From Gracilariopsis chorda (Eukaryota; Rhodophyta; Florideophyceae; Gracilariales; Gracilariaceae): a DNA stretch of 64,000 bases. Below the pieces are notes generated by a model that was not told where the DNA came from, did not search any database, and saw only the letters and a list, made by a program, of their open reading frames with translations. The stretch covers positions 1 to 64,000 of the forward strand of contig NBIV01000185.1 in NCBI GenBank assembly GCA_003194525.1, read 5' to 3'. The position numbers and the translations under genes were made by a program. Shown piece after piece: positions 31,143-42,706 of this stretch (positions are counted from its first letter, which is position 1; each line of letters starts with the position of its first letter).

Positions 31143-33710
31143 AATGTTTGCAGGGAATGTTTACGAATACCACTACCTTTGCCGCCACGCCATTTAGACT
31201 TGATGCTTTGCGTTATTCTGCCCTCCCACAGCCGCACGTGTTGGCCTTGGAAATTCACGTTGCCTTCTTTCCTCCTTCGTGAGGTTTTGAAGCCCTTCTG
31301 ACATTCCATTCGGTAATCCAGCTCTGAATCTCGATAGTAGATTGCTTGCAGCGATATTTTTGAATGCTACGAGCCTTCTAGACCTGAGATAAGAGTTTGA
31401 TTTGACAAAGGGCTTGTGGCTGAGGGTGCAGTTGCATCTTCTTCGGTTCCCCAAGTAACACTTTGACAGGTATGGAAGGCGTGTCAACCCGTTTTCTGAG
31501 CGCTTTTGGGAACGCCCTTATGCATTGACATCTGTTTCACTTTGGGTACGAACATCAACGCCAACTGCGCAGGCACAGTTCCCAACGGGGCTTGAGGTTT
31601 CTCAATCTATGACATATCCTGTTCTTTAAGTTGCTCGTGCCAACAATCGTTACTACACCTTCAGACCGTCGAAACACAAGCCAACCGGCCAATCCGTATC
31701 AGAGGGCAGTAAATCGTGTGGAAGAGAAGGTGAAATAATCATCGACTTCCCCAAGCGAAACATCGACGAAGAAACCCAGAATTCCGATGGCCTGGAAGAA
31801 CGTTGTTGGTCATCTCGTTGCAAAACGGTTCACAGTTGGGGGCGATACAAAGCTAGTATTCTTACAGATCACTGCTGCGTTCCTGTAAAGACTCAGTTCA
31901 TGTATGGTGAATTACGAGATGGAATGGGAAGTGCAGTTAACATTTGTACGTCACTTGTCATCAGCACACGATCACCAGGGGCAGAACGTCATGCGCTGTC
32001 AGGAGTTGTACCCGTGTTCGACCGTGCCAAGAGAGAGAAGCGAAAATGGTTGGTATCGAGGCCTGTTCTCCGCAAGAGACCGACAACAAACAACAGCAGT
32101 ATCCATCAGGAGTACAGACAGCGAAAAACGCCAATGCGCATGCACTTCGTGTATCACAGACCACGCTGCTTGTTTTGCTTCCATTAGAGATGTGTAGCAC
32201 CCGCTGTTCGCAATATGTGGTGCATAGGGCACAGAGAAAGTACTCTGACCGTACCGTTACGTTGCAGTAGAGAAGTAGACTCCCCACTGGATTCGTCGCA
32301 CCAAATGCTCAGTACAAGCCCGATGTTCACTTTCAGCTTATTCTCTTCTACAGCACAAATGCAACGGATCAATGTGTAACCCTCTACCCTGCAAGTGCTT
32401 TCCGTAAACTACGTACATACCCTTCCAATGGGCCTGCCTCTCCAGCAGATATGAGACAGAACCCTATCATTCAGCAGAACACAATATGGCTTACAACACA
32501 GGTGCCAGCGGTCAATGTACTGCTTGTTCTTTCTTTTAAATCCACCTCCACAAGCAATCTGAAACGAATCCGCAATCTGTCCCCTGAACCTGCACAGTAT
32601 TAGCTACTTTAGTGTTCAACTTCTCGAATTCGTTTCCAAACAACCGTCTAATTTGTCCAATTCGTTTCCAGACAACCGGCCATTTTCTCCAATTCGTATC
32701 CAAACAAGAGGCGAAAAGCCTCCAGCAAGCTATTTTCAATCTGTCTGCTGTCTCTCCCCACGTGGTTTACAGACAAATTGCCCAGAGGATGAACAACACT
32801 GCTTACAACGTATCTTTGAAAGACCGATATCTACATGCACTCTCAGTCACGACATGCCCACCATCAACTCATCGCATTAGCTTATTCGAACTATCCATCT
32901 GTAGCGGTGAAGAAGATGATGTGTTAATGCAAGTCATCAAGTTCTGCGCTGGACATTCTGTTTGCAAAGATTGATGCCTTAAGCAGCTACGCAAAACCTT
33001 GACCTTGCTTTTTTCTCTCTGCTCTTCCGAACGAGTACTTCACATTGCTCAGAGAACGCGTGTTGCTGCTCTATAGCTTTGTTCCGGAAGAGCTCTTAGG
33101 GGATCCCCTGTTGCGGTTTTTTAATCATCCACCCTACCCACTGGAGCAGCTCTTTGTCCTAAAGGGATACTTGCATCAAGTTCCACTGAAATAAATGCTA
33201 CGCCAAGTTTCCACCTGGTAGCTACTCTACAAAATTCAGTAAAGAGTTGCGCGGACAAGGAGCTGCGATGCATAAACAGCTCAAGAATGGCGTCTCACTT
33301 CTACACGACGCCCGACGTGTCGATACCATTCGTTTGGGATGCCCACGATTGCAGCGAAAGCAATAGCGGCCACGTCACGCTGAGACATTTCGTACCTGTC
33401 CAGTGTTATGTCACGGTCATGAAAGCGTATAATATATCCAAACGCCACAACTCTTTTATACCGAACCCCTCTCACATCTGATCTTTGATGGCGAAACTGG
33501 ATGAATCCATGGGAATTGAAACCAGTTTTCTTTTCAATTCAAAAAGATACCAAGTTGCTGAGATGTATACGAGGATACTGTCGGTACTCATTTAATTCCA
33601 AACCCACCCCGCTCCGTAAGAATAGATTTCCCTCTCGTCATTTCTAAATGCTTTCCAATTTGTCAGCCACGTACTCGATGCAGCATGACTTGAATGCCTA
33701 CAGGCTCCAG
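31143..33710. other. Unit interior between paralogue and intact gene (unit 1)
   Basis: No supported gene. There is a non-ATG open stretch at 31630-32187 (185 codons) of no known kind, faint traces of the paralogue's tail up to about 32550, the 32-bp triplicate at 32623-32718, and short frames at 32612-32974 and 33287-33481 that may be chance. Equivalents: 39941-42509 and 54341-56908. Confidence 0.4.
32623..32718 (+). repeat. Three tandem 32-bp repeats (unit 1)
   Basis: Units share the core AATTCGTWTCCARACAA with exact 32-bp phase. Not CRISPR: there are no spacers. Copies in other units at 41421-41516 and 55821-55916. Confidence 0.75.
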
Positions 33711-33724
33711 TGTTAGTCTGAACT
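33711..33724 (+). promoter_or_regulatory. Conserved upstream block of the intact array gene (unit 1)
   Basis: TGTTAGTCTGAACT 197 bp upstream of the ATG at 33908; also at 42510-42523 and 56909-56922. A second block TACAGTGTACTTTGGTT starts at 33856, 52 bp upstream. Both are shared in position with the decayed paralogue, which suggests promoter or initiator function. Confidence 0.5.
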
Positions 33725-33907
33725 GATTGACGGGTAACGTTGGTCAACTCTCTTCCGGTGAGCACGGCATGATCTGCTATTCTTGCGCAAATCTCTTTGA
33801 ACACATTTGGCCAAGACAATTCTCTTTTACGATTCTCTGTATCTCGCATTGTTCCTACAGTGTACTTTGGTTAGAACCGTATTGTGTCTTTACTTGAAAA
33901 GAATTCA

Positions 33908-36268
33908 ATGGATGCAAGCGCGGGAATGAATCCGACCACTGAGAGCGAGGCAGCCAATCTTGTCTCTCTCTCGGAGCAGAACAAAGAGGATGTGAAGCTT
34001 CCGAGCCCAGAGGACATCTTTTTGCAGAAGATGATGTCTAATGTCTCGCAAAACATGGATTTGCCAGGGAAGTTGCACTTTGATCCAGTCGCAGATATCC
34101 AGGAGCTCGAGCGTCAACAATCGATTATGCGGGTTTCGGAAGGCAGAAAGAAGAGCTTGGCAGCCCCAGATAAGAACAATGTTTCTGAATCTCTCACCCA
34201 GAATCATGGATCAGAACAGAGTTTAAAGAAACCCGTGGGAACCAGCTGCGCTGTCAGGAATGCGAACACTCAGACCAAGATAAACGAAAGTAGTCAAGAC
34301 AAGCATGGCAGTACAACCATGTCGAATGATCCTCAAGATTCTGACGCAGTTACACTTGCAAACCTCCAATTCTTGAAAGGATTTCTGGATGACAACGGGA
34401 ACGTGAGATCCAAAAACCAAGCACAACTCACGAATCCAGGTCACGCAAACAAACCTCCAAGATATTCAGCACGAAGCTTGCAGAAAAAGGACTCCAGAAA
34501 GGGGTCCTCACTCAATCATCCAAGAAAACCGTCGGGGATTTCCAAACCCAGAGGAAATGAGAAGCGGCAAGAGAGGGGTGCACCAATCCCGGGGACACAC
34601 AACAATAACTTAAATCCCAAGAACACACATACACATAGGGCCGGAAAGAACAGGTGTATAGACCGCAATGTGGTCGAGCAGGTTCCGTCACGAGGCCAGA
34701 TTGCCCTTCTACTTAATGATGGTGCGTATGAACAAGCCATGAAGTTCCTAGATACTAAATGGCTCTCAAATGGGCACGCTGCAGCTGGACCACCTTCGAA
34801 CGTGCAAGCTCGACCTATACCAGCTGCTGCACCAGACGCAGCAAAGCGTGAAGTGGCAGGATTATGGAACGATATCGGAACCGCTATTCCGATAGTGAAT
34901 AATCGCAGATTGAATTCTTGTCCGACCCAATCATGGGCGCCCCCCCCAGCCCAACATGTTGCATCAAGGCCTTTGGAGACCAGTGACGATTCTGGTCCAC
35001 ATTACGTACAAAATCCATCCTTTCGTGCAGTGTCGGCCTTGATGAACGATGAAGTTTACGACAGCGCAATGAGAGCCTTCGAAACTCTCCAATCAACAGC
35101 ATGGAGAAATGCAAGTGTTAAATGTCGAAACGGAAGGCAGAATGCCCACAAAGCACAAGCGCGCTCAACTGAGACCCCTTCAAAGAGGATTGGGATACCG
35201 AAAAGCCGCAAACAAGTCCGTCGTTCTTCATTTTTTTGCGAGTCCGCAGGTGCCGGTAGTACAAAACCTGCTGCTCGCGCATCTCATGGAATCCGTACAA
35301 AGCCGCCTTCAGTAGACCGAACGCGTTCAACGCCACAAGCTCAGTCGGTTCGTAGCAGGTTACATCGGCCGCTTGTTAATAACGAAAGGTATCATCCCGA
35401 ATTGCAATCTGCTAGCAACTTTCATGCAACTGGAATTCGTGCGACTCAACCTTCGCTAACATATCCCACTCAGCCTCGCCACTCCCATGTCCCTCAAGCA
35501 CTCCATCTGGCACCGGGAATGGAGGCAGCCTCTACACCATATGCTTGTCTTCGAAGCACGACTGTCGGGCATCCTTCGGCATCGAACGGTCAACACAACA
35601 TCGCTTTTCCAGCCCAGTCATTTATTCCTTGCAATACAATAGCAACGGGTCAATATGCGCAGTCCACAAACATACCCACCACACACTTTTATCACACTGT
35701 ACCTCATCTGTCTTCTTTCAATACTGGTCACGAGCCTATTCTTCAGTTTAATAATACTATTCCTTCCACCTCGGCTGGAACTGATCGATATGTCCAAAAC
35801 TCTCAATACCTCCCCGTACCGAACTACCAGCAGCCTCTCCACAATGTGAGTGCAATTGCTGCAAATCAACATTACAATCGAGCCATTGATACGAATCTCA
35901 TTCCAGCTTACAATGCAACTGACAGCGCTCAAAACGCGCAGACTCTGCAAGCTGCATCTACAACAAACTACCGTTGGCGTCAAGAGTACGAACAAACTGT
36001 GCCAAACGTGACGTTGCCTACGGTTCCGGCACATATACCACTCGATCGGATTGCTCAGATGAATCAAAGCGCTACTCAGCATATATCTAGTGGCAATCGA
36101 CTTGCATGGGCAGATCAAAACAAAGCCACAGCAAACTCACCACCACCCGTGCCCGACCTGCATGCATTTCTTACAAACTTGCAACAGAGTCCACAAACTA
36201 CCGGCAGCATTCCTGCCGCTCAAACACAACAAGCCGCGAATGCTTACAAACCACACCAACGTGGTTAG
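33908..36268 (+). CDS. Array gene, 786-residue low-complexity protein of unknown function (copy 1)
   Basis: ATG at 33908 chosen because the paralogue starts at the equivalent Met; the frame is open 8 codons further up but only from a GTG. The N-terminus (1-75) is helical and acidic, with EDIFLQKMMSN and IQELERQQSI. 100-250 is polar and basic. A 28-residue motif occurs twice: at about 257-284 (VEQVPSRGQIALLLNDGAYE) and 368-395 (VQNPSFRAVSALMNDEVYDS), a probable helical hairpin. A basic cluster KSRKQVRR (432-439) could be a nuclear signal. 470-786 is Gln/Asn/Pro/Thr-rich and likely disordered, ending near PPPVPDLHAFLTNLQQSPQT. No signal peptide, TM or catalytic motif. Not recognised. The make-up would suit an RNA- or protein-scaffold role, but that is speculation. 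Three copies in this window. Confidence 0.75.
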   Translation: MDASAGMNPTTESEAANLVSLSEQNKEDVKLPSPEDIFLQKMMSNVSQNMDLPGKLHFDPVADIQELERQQSIMRVSEGRKKSLAAPDKNNVSESLTQNHGSEQSLKKPVGTSCAVRNANTQTKINESSQDKHGSTTMSNDPQDSDAVTLANLQFLKGFLDDNGNVRSKNQAQLTNPGHANKPPRYSARSLQKKDSRKGSSLNHPRKPSGISKPRGNEKRQERGAPIPGTHNNNLNPKNTHTHRAGKNRCIDRNVVEQVPSRGQIALLLNDGAYEQAMKFLDTKWLSNGHAAAGPPSNVQARPIPAAAPDAAKREVAGLWNDIGTAIPIVNNRRLNSCPTQSWAPPPAQHVASRPLETSDDSGPHYVQNPSFRAVSALMNDEVYDSAMRAFETLQSTAWRNASVKCRNGRQNAHKAQARSTETPSKRIGIPKSRKQVRRSSFFCESAGAGSTKPAARASHGIRTKPPSVDRTRSTPQAQSVRSRLHRPLVNNERYHPELQSASNFHATGIRATQPSLTYPTQPRHSHVPQALHLAPGMEAASTPYACLRSTTVGHPSASNGQHNIAFPAQSFIPCNTIATGQYAQSTNIPTTHFYHTVPHLSSFNTGHEPILQFNNTIPSTSAGTDRYVQNSQYLPVPNYQQPLHNVSAIAANQHYNRAIDTNLIPAYNATDSAQNAQTLQAASTTNYRWRQEYEQTVPNVTLPTVPAHIPLDRIAQMNQSATQHISSGNRLAWADQNKATANSPPPVPDLHAFLTNLQQSPQTTGSIPAAQTQQAANAYKPHQRG

Positions 36269-37856
36269 AACATTGGTTCGCAACCAGTTGCCGCTGCATT
36301 TACGTCAATAGCACTAATTGCAACTGCGCGTGAAAACGGCTCACCGCCGATAAACACGTATCGTGTAATCTCGGTGCTGAGCAAAATCAGGACCACGAAT
36401 GAATCCACTACTACGAAAATCGAGACTTGTACGTGTGACGTGCTTAAGAGTAGAGGAGCGCGTGCGAAGACCTTTTGGAGGCAGATACTGCAAAGCAATT
36501 TGTAAAGCACTAACAAGAAACTGCGGAGTATCCATGAACACGGACAATGTCCCAAGCGATGTTTGACGTGGTGTAGTAGAGTGACATCTGTGTGTTGGTC
36601 GCTCAGTGTCTTTGTGGTTGCATCGAAATGAGTTCATTGGAATTTCAAGGAACGCAGAAGATGAGTTTTTTCCGTACTGAAGTAGGCGGGATGCTAGATC
36701 GCACTGGCGGATGATCACTTGGCATCTGCCAGCACAGGATAAGAGGTTCCAGCTCCTGGTCTACGACGGCGGCGACCGTTCTCCCTCGACAATCATCGCC
36801 GCCGGCGCGTCTTCTAGGGGTTCCGCGTTCTTGCCATACGCATTTGTGTTCCCGCCCTCCCCTTCCCGTAGAAGCAGTGAGGCCTTCTGAGACTCACTGA
36901 ACGCGTCAGACTGTTGCCTTTCGGTGTAGCAGAGCACATGGCTCTTGCCGCCCTGTGTATCCGACAGTACCCAAACAATAAGATCTACCATTGAGCGATA
37001 AGGAAGGAGCACAATAAAATGGCTGATTTGTGCAACATGCACAACTCTGAAGCGAATCTTGCGGCTGCTTAGACACATTTGTTGTAGAACTTATGTACAG
37101 GTATATTTCGGATCATGGCCGTTTTCCCGCGCCCGTATGTTATCGGTTCACGACGGCAGGCTAAGGGTTATCAAAGGATACCGTCCGGTAAGCTACTTTC
37201 GTACCTTGGGTACGTTGGAAGTTAAATCTGGAACCACTCGTGAAGCTTCTCAGGGAGATCACTGGGCTTACACCCTTCCAAAAAAAGTTGAAAATCTCAT
37301 GGCATTGTGTTGAACGACTGTGAAGTAACATACAGTGATGACACCCATTGAAGTCAGTAACATGTCGCAGATTTGTCAGAGCTATGCGTTTGCGTGACCC
37401 GCCGGACCAGCGTAACGATGTACCGTTTGAAGAGAACAGCTTCGGGTTACGAGATTAGGGATTCCCCTTACACGCTTCCCTTGATAATATGTGAGTAAAT
37501 AACCGAGAAGAAGGCCACATGCTCGCAGTCTGTCAATGAAGAGACACCCGTCACCTCCCAAATTCAGAAAGTTGTAGCCGCTTTTTAGTAAAAGACAAAA
37601 GAACGAATAACCGAAAACAATTCGGTAGCTTTTTCGATTACAATCAAATGAAAGAGCTTCGATAAAAGCTAGAAAACTGCTGACACGTAACCACTTTGGT
37701 ACTTCACCAATACCAGCTGAGCTCATTTTCTAGCTGATGCTTTCCAGTTGTACTTGTACACGTTCAAGAATAACTATTATTCAAGAATAAACACACAATT
37801 GAATGCAAAGATTCCAAAAAAAGCTCTTCTTCGACTAGCTGGGGGTTCAAATACCG
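36269..37856. other. Non-coding tail of unit 1
   Basis: 1.6 kb after the array gene with only short featureless frames. Equivalents are 45068-46655 and 59467-61057. Unit 3 has a two-base insertion (TA) near 60037 that fuses two short frames, consistent with no coding constraint. Confidence 0.5.
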
Positions 37857-37876
37857 TGTCGGAATCGATTGCAGCC

Positions 37877-37954
37877 GGGCGGGGGTTGGTGCATCAGCCC
37901 CCGCCCAGTGGGAAGCTCAGCGAGGATGGGTGCGGGAGTTGGGGGTTCGATTCC
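37877..37954 (+). ncRNA. Hairpin plus tRNA-like A-box/B-box segment (copy 2)
   Basis: Same sequence as copy 1; B box at 37944-37954. Confidence 0.45.
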
Positions 37955-38983
37955 CAGGGAGTCGAAAGCCGTAAACTGCACTCATCACTCGCTTGGAATT
38001 GGAAATTGGAAGTAGGGTTGGGGAGTAGTGACCCCGGTCCTTGGATACGGGGCACTGATCCCCCCGGTCCTAAAAGAAGATGACGAGAAGATGAAGAGGG
38101 TTGGGGAGTGGTGACCCCAGTCCTAGGATACGGGGCATTGATACCCCCGGTCCTGAACGGAAGATGGGGCTTGGGGGGTTGGTGCCCCCAGTCCTTGGAG
38201 TACCGAGGGAGTGGCGCCCCTCGGATCCTAAATTTTGTTTTTTGTAAAAATCATTTCATTCTTTATGCGGAAAATGCTCATGTCATTTCTACATTGAAGA
38301 TGCTGGAAAGATTGCAGCCATTGCCACCTCCACGTTGAAGATTCTCTCACAGTCGATACCAAGAGTAGTAAAAACACCAAGCTTTATACATTGATAAAAA
38401 ACCTTTCCGTCACTTTATTTGTAATGTAGTGTATAACAGCCGTAACGCGCTAAGACGCTGCTTAACGTCCATGTCAATCACGTTACTGAACCTGCACAAA
38501 ACATTAATGCCTCATCCACTCGCCATACCGAACGCGTCCTGTATGTGAAAGTGGTACCGAAAGTGGTCCATTCTCAATAGTAGATGGGGAATGAAACCAA
38601 GCCCTTCTTTATCATTTCTTTCTCAAAACGATATACAAAGATATAAAAATGTATTGCTTTTAATTGCAAACCCAATATTTTATTAGTTAGTGAGCAGTCA
38701 TCCTCTCGTCGTTCCTGTAATACCTTGAAATTTACCGCCGTACCACCAGTAATCCATGCATTATGACTTGAAAGCCAACAGTTCCATTGTTAGTCTGAAC
38801 TAATTCGCAGGCGATGCAATTCAAGCACCACATACAACAAGTCACCATCTTCATCTTCAGCTGAACAACACATGACCCGCGTCACTTGTACACATGCATT
38901 TGAGCCCATTACATCCGACCAGTTTTACCACTACAGAGTACTTCGGTTTGCGACGTTGCGCATTTGTGTTTGACAAGGCCACA

Positions 38984-39940
38984 ATGAAGGGAATCACGAA
39001 CACCAATCAGATCACTGACAAGGAAGCAGCGAACATTGTTTCTGTGGCCGAACAAAATATAGAAGAGCAAACGTCCCGACTCCTGAGAATCTGTTTCTTT
39101 CGCAGATGATATCTGGTCTCCCGCCAAACGATAATATGCCATTCAAGGTGGACTTTGATTTGGTGGTAGAGATTTAGGAGCTCGAGCGCCAACAATCAAT
39201 TGCGGCGGTTTCGGATTCTGGAGAAAAACTCTCAGCAGGACTTGATACCAAAGAAGTTGCCGAAAGGATCACAGATCAAAAACCTCATCATAAGAATGAT
39301 ATGGCCTCATACTCTGCGAAGAAGCGGTCCACCTTCAGGAACCCAAATATTCAACTACAAACTTCAGAAAAGAGCATTCAAGAGCGTGTCTGACGCCAGA
39401 ACTGTAGCACTCGCTACGGGAACTATTGAAAGAGGATCACGAGCAATCTTGCAAATCTCCTACATAAATGACCTGGGAAACGGTAGTACTGGAATCTGAA
39501 CCCCCGTGGCGATCGAGAGCGCAAGTCAAATCAACGAACGCTCTCTAAGGGCTTCTGCATCCAAACCAAAGAACGGAGCGGTAAGGAAAAACACCTCAGG
39601 CAAGAGGGCTAGAATTTCCCCAAGACAGCCGGCCGCAGTATCCAAAACCCAAACTTGTGAACAGAAACCACAAAGGAGGGCAAAACCCCCGCAGCGGTAC
39701 AACAATAACGTGAATCTCGAATACACGCTTGGGGCCAGACACAACAGACCCACATACAGAAATGTGGTCGAGCAGGTTCCGTCAAGATCTCAGCTTGACC
39801 TTCTGTTCAACGACAAAGCGTGTAAACAAGCGATGAATTCTCTGAATACCACATCGCTAATAACTGATCAGGTTGCACTTGTGCCGTCTTCTATTGTGCA
39901 GGCTTATCTCTGCATTGTCCGGAGGCCAACGCGTCCCTGA
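38984..39940 (+). pseudogene. Decayed paralogue of the array gene (unit 2)
   Basis: Same lesions as the unit 1 copy (30186-31142), so the decay predates the amplification. Confidence 0.75.
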
Positions 39941-41420
39941 AATGTTTGCAGGGAATGTTTACGAATACCACTACCTTTGCCGCCACGCCATTTAGACTTG
40001 ATGCTTTGCGTTATTCTGCCCTCCCACAGCCGCACGTGTTGGCCTTGGAAATTCACGTTGCCTTCTTTCCTCCTTCGTGAGGTTTTGAAGCCCTTCTGAC
40101 ATTCCATTCGGTAATCCAGCTCTGAATCTCGATAGTAGATTGCTTGCAGCGATATTTTTGAATGCTACGAGCCTTCTAGACCTGAGATAAGAGTTTGATT
40201 TGACAAAGGGCTTGTGGCTGAGGGTGCAGTTGCATCTTCTTCGGTTCCCCAAGTAACACTTTGACAGGTATGGAAGGCGTGTCAACCCGTTTTCTGAGCG
40301 CTTTTGGGAACGCCCTTATGCATTGACATCTGTTTCACTTTGGGTACGAACATCAACGCCAACTGCGCAGGCACAGTTCCCAACGGGGCTTGAGGTTTCT
40401 CAATCTATGACATATCCTGTTCTTTAAGTTGCTCGTGCCAACAATCGTTACTACACCTTCAGACCGTCGAAACACAAGCCAACCGGCCAATCCGTATCAG
40501 AGGGCAGTAAATCGTGTGGAAGAGAAGGTGAAATAATCATCGACTTCCCCAAGCGAAACATCGACGAAGAAACCCAGAATTCCGATGGCCTGGAAGAACG
40601 TTGTTGGTCATCTCGTTGCAAAACGGTTCACAGTTGGGGGCGATACAAAGCTAGTATTCTTACAGATCACTGCTGCGTTCCTGTAAAGACTCAGTTCATG
40701 TATGGTGAATTACGAGATGGAATGGGAAGTGCAGTTAACATTTGTACGTCACTTGTCATCAGCACACGATCACCAGGGGCAGAACGTCATGCGCTGTCAG
40801 GAGTTGTACCCGTGTTCGACCGTGCCAAGAGAGAGAAGCGAAAATGGTTGGTATCGAGGCCTGTTCTCCGCAAGAGACCGACAACAAACAACAGCAGTAT
40901 CCATCAGGAGTACAGACAGCGAAAAACGCCAATGCGCATGCACTTCGTGTATCACAGACCACGCTGCTTGTTTTGCTTCCATTAGAGATGTGTAGCACCC
41001 GCTGTTCGCAATATGTGGTGCATAGGGCACAGAGAAAGTACTCTGACCGTACCGTTACGTTGCAGTAGAGAAGTAGACTCCCCACTGGATTCGTCGCACC
41101 AAATGCTCAGTACAAGCCCGATGTTCACTTTCAGCTTATTCTCTTCTACAGCACAAATGCAACGGATCAATGTGTAACCCTCTACCCTGCAAGTGCTTTC
41201 CGTAAACTACGTACATACCCTTCCAATGGGCCTGCCTCTCCAGCAGATATGAGACAGAACCCTATCATTCAGCAGAACACAATATGGCTTACAACACAGG
41301 TGCCAGCGGTCAATGTACTGCTTGTTCTTTCTTTTAAATCCACCTCCACAAGCAATCTGAAACGAATCCGCAATCTGTCCCCTGAACCTGCACAGTATTA
41401 GCTACTTTAGTGTTCAACTT

Positions 41421-41516
41421 CTCGAATTCGTTTCCAAACAACCGTCTAATTTGTCCAATTCGTTTCCAGACAACCGGCCATTTTCTCCAATTCGTATCCA
41501 AACAAGAGGCGAAAAG
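41421..41516 (+). repeat. Three tandem 32-bp repeats (unit 2)
   Basis: Copy of 32623-32718. Confidence 0.75.
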
Positions 41517-42706
41517 CCTCCAGCAAGCTATTTTCAATCTGTCTGCTGTCTCTCCCCACGTGGTTTACAGACAAATTGCCCAGAGGATGAACAACACTGC
41601 TTACAACGTATCTTTGAAAGACCGATATCTACATGCACTCTCAGTCACGACATGCCCACCATCAACTCATCGCATTAGCTTATTCGAACTATCCATCTGT
41701 AGCGGTGAAGAAGATGATGTGTTAATGCAAGTCATCAAGTTCTGCGCTGGACATTCTGTTTGCAAAGATTGATGCCTTAAGCAGCTACGCAAAACCTTGA
41801 CCTTGCTTTTTTTCTCTCTGCTCTTCCGAACGAGTACTTCACATTGCTCAGAGAACGCGTGTTGCTGCTCTATAGCTTTGTTCCGGAAGAGCTCTTAGGG
41901 GATCCCCTGTTGCGGTTTTTTAATCATCCACCCTACCCACTGGAGCAGCTCTTTGTCCTAAAGGGATACTTGCATCAAGTTCCACTGAAATAAATGCTAC
42001 GCCAAGTTTCCACCTGGTAGCTACTCTACAAAATTCAGTAAAGAGTTGCGCGGACAAGGAGCTGCGATGCATAAACAGCTCAAGAATGGCGTCTCACTTC
42101 TACACGACGCCCGACGTGTCGATACCATTCGTTTGGGATGCCCACGATTGCAGCGAAAGCAATAGCGGCCACGTCACGCTGAGACATTTCGTACCTGTCC
42201 AGTGTTATGTCACGGTCATGAAAGCGTATAATATATCCAAACGCCACAACTCTTTTATACCGAACCCCTCTCACATCTGATCTTTGATGGCGAAACTGGA
42301 TGAATCCATGGGAATTGAAACCAGTTTTCTTTTCAATTCAAAAAGATACCAAGTTGCTGAGATGTATACGAGGATACTGTCGGTACTCATTTAATTCCAA
42401 ACCCACCCCGCTCCGTAAGAATAGATTTCCCTCTCGTCATTTCTAAATGCTTTCCAATTTGTCAGCCACGTACTCGATGCAGCATGACTTGAATGCCTAC
42501 AGGCTCCAGTGTTAGTCTGAACTGATTGACGGGTAACGTTGGTCAACTCTCTTCCGGTGAGCACGGCATGATCTGCTATTCTTGCGCAAATCTCTTTGAA
42601 CACATTTGGCCAAGACAATTCTCTTTTACGATTCTCTGTATCTCGCATTGTTCCTACAGTGTACTTTGGTTAGAACCGTATTGTGTCTTTACTTGAAAAG
42701 AATTCA

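Larger units (their letters stand above)
29060..37856 (+). repeat. Array unit 1
   Basis: First copy: tRNA-like segment, decayed paralogue (from 30186), 32-bp triplicate, intact gene (33908-36268), non-coding tail. Confidence 0.9.

Noticed and set aside
32623-32718. CRISPR-like array
   Set aside because: Head-to-tail 32-bp repeats without spacers in a eukaryotic context.
33884-33907. Upstream start for the array gene
   Set aside because: The extra 8 codons begin with GTG, not ATG; the paralogue starts at the Met equivalent to 33908.
35618-36118. Minus-strand 166-codon ORF opposite the array gene (also 44417 and 58816)
   Set aside because: Shadow of the low-complexity coding region; repeated only because the unit is repeated.
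37748-38083. 111-codon ORF over the tRNA-like segment (also 46547 and 61003)
   Set aside because: Translation of a structured, tRNA-like and minisatellite sequence; typical spurious ORF.
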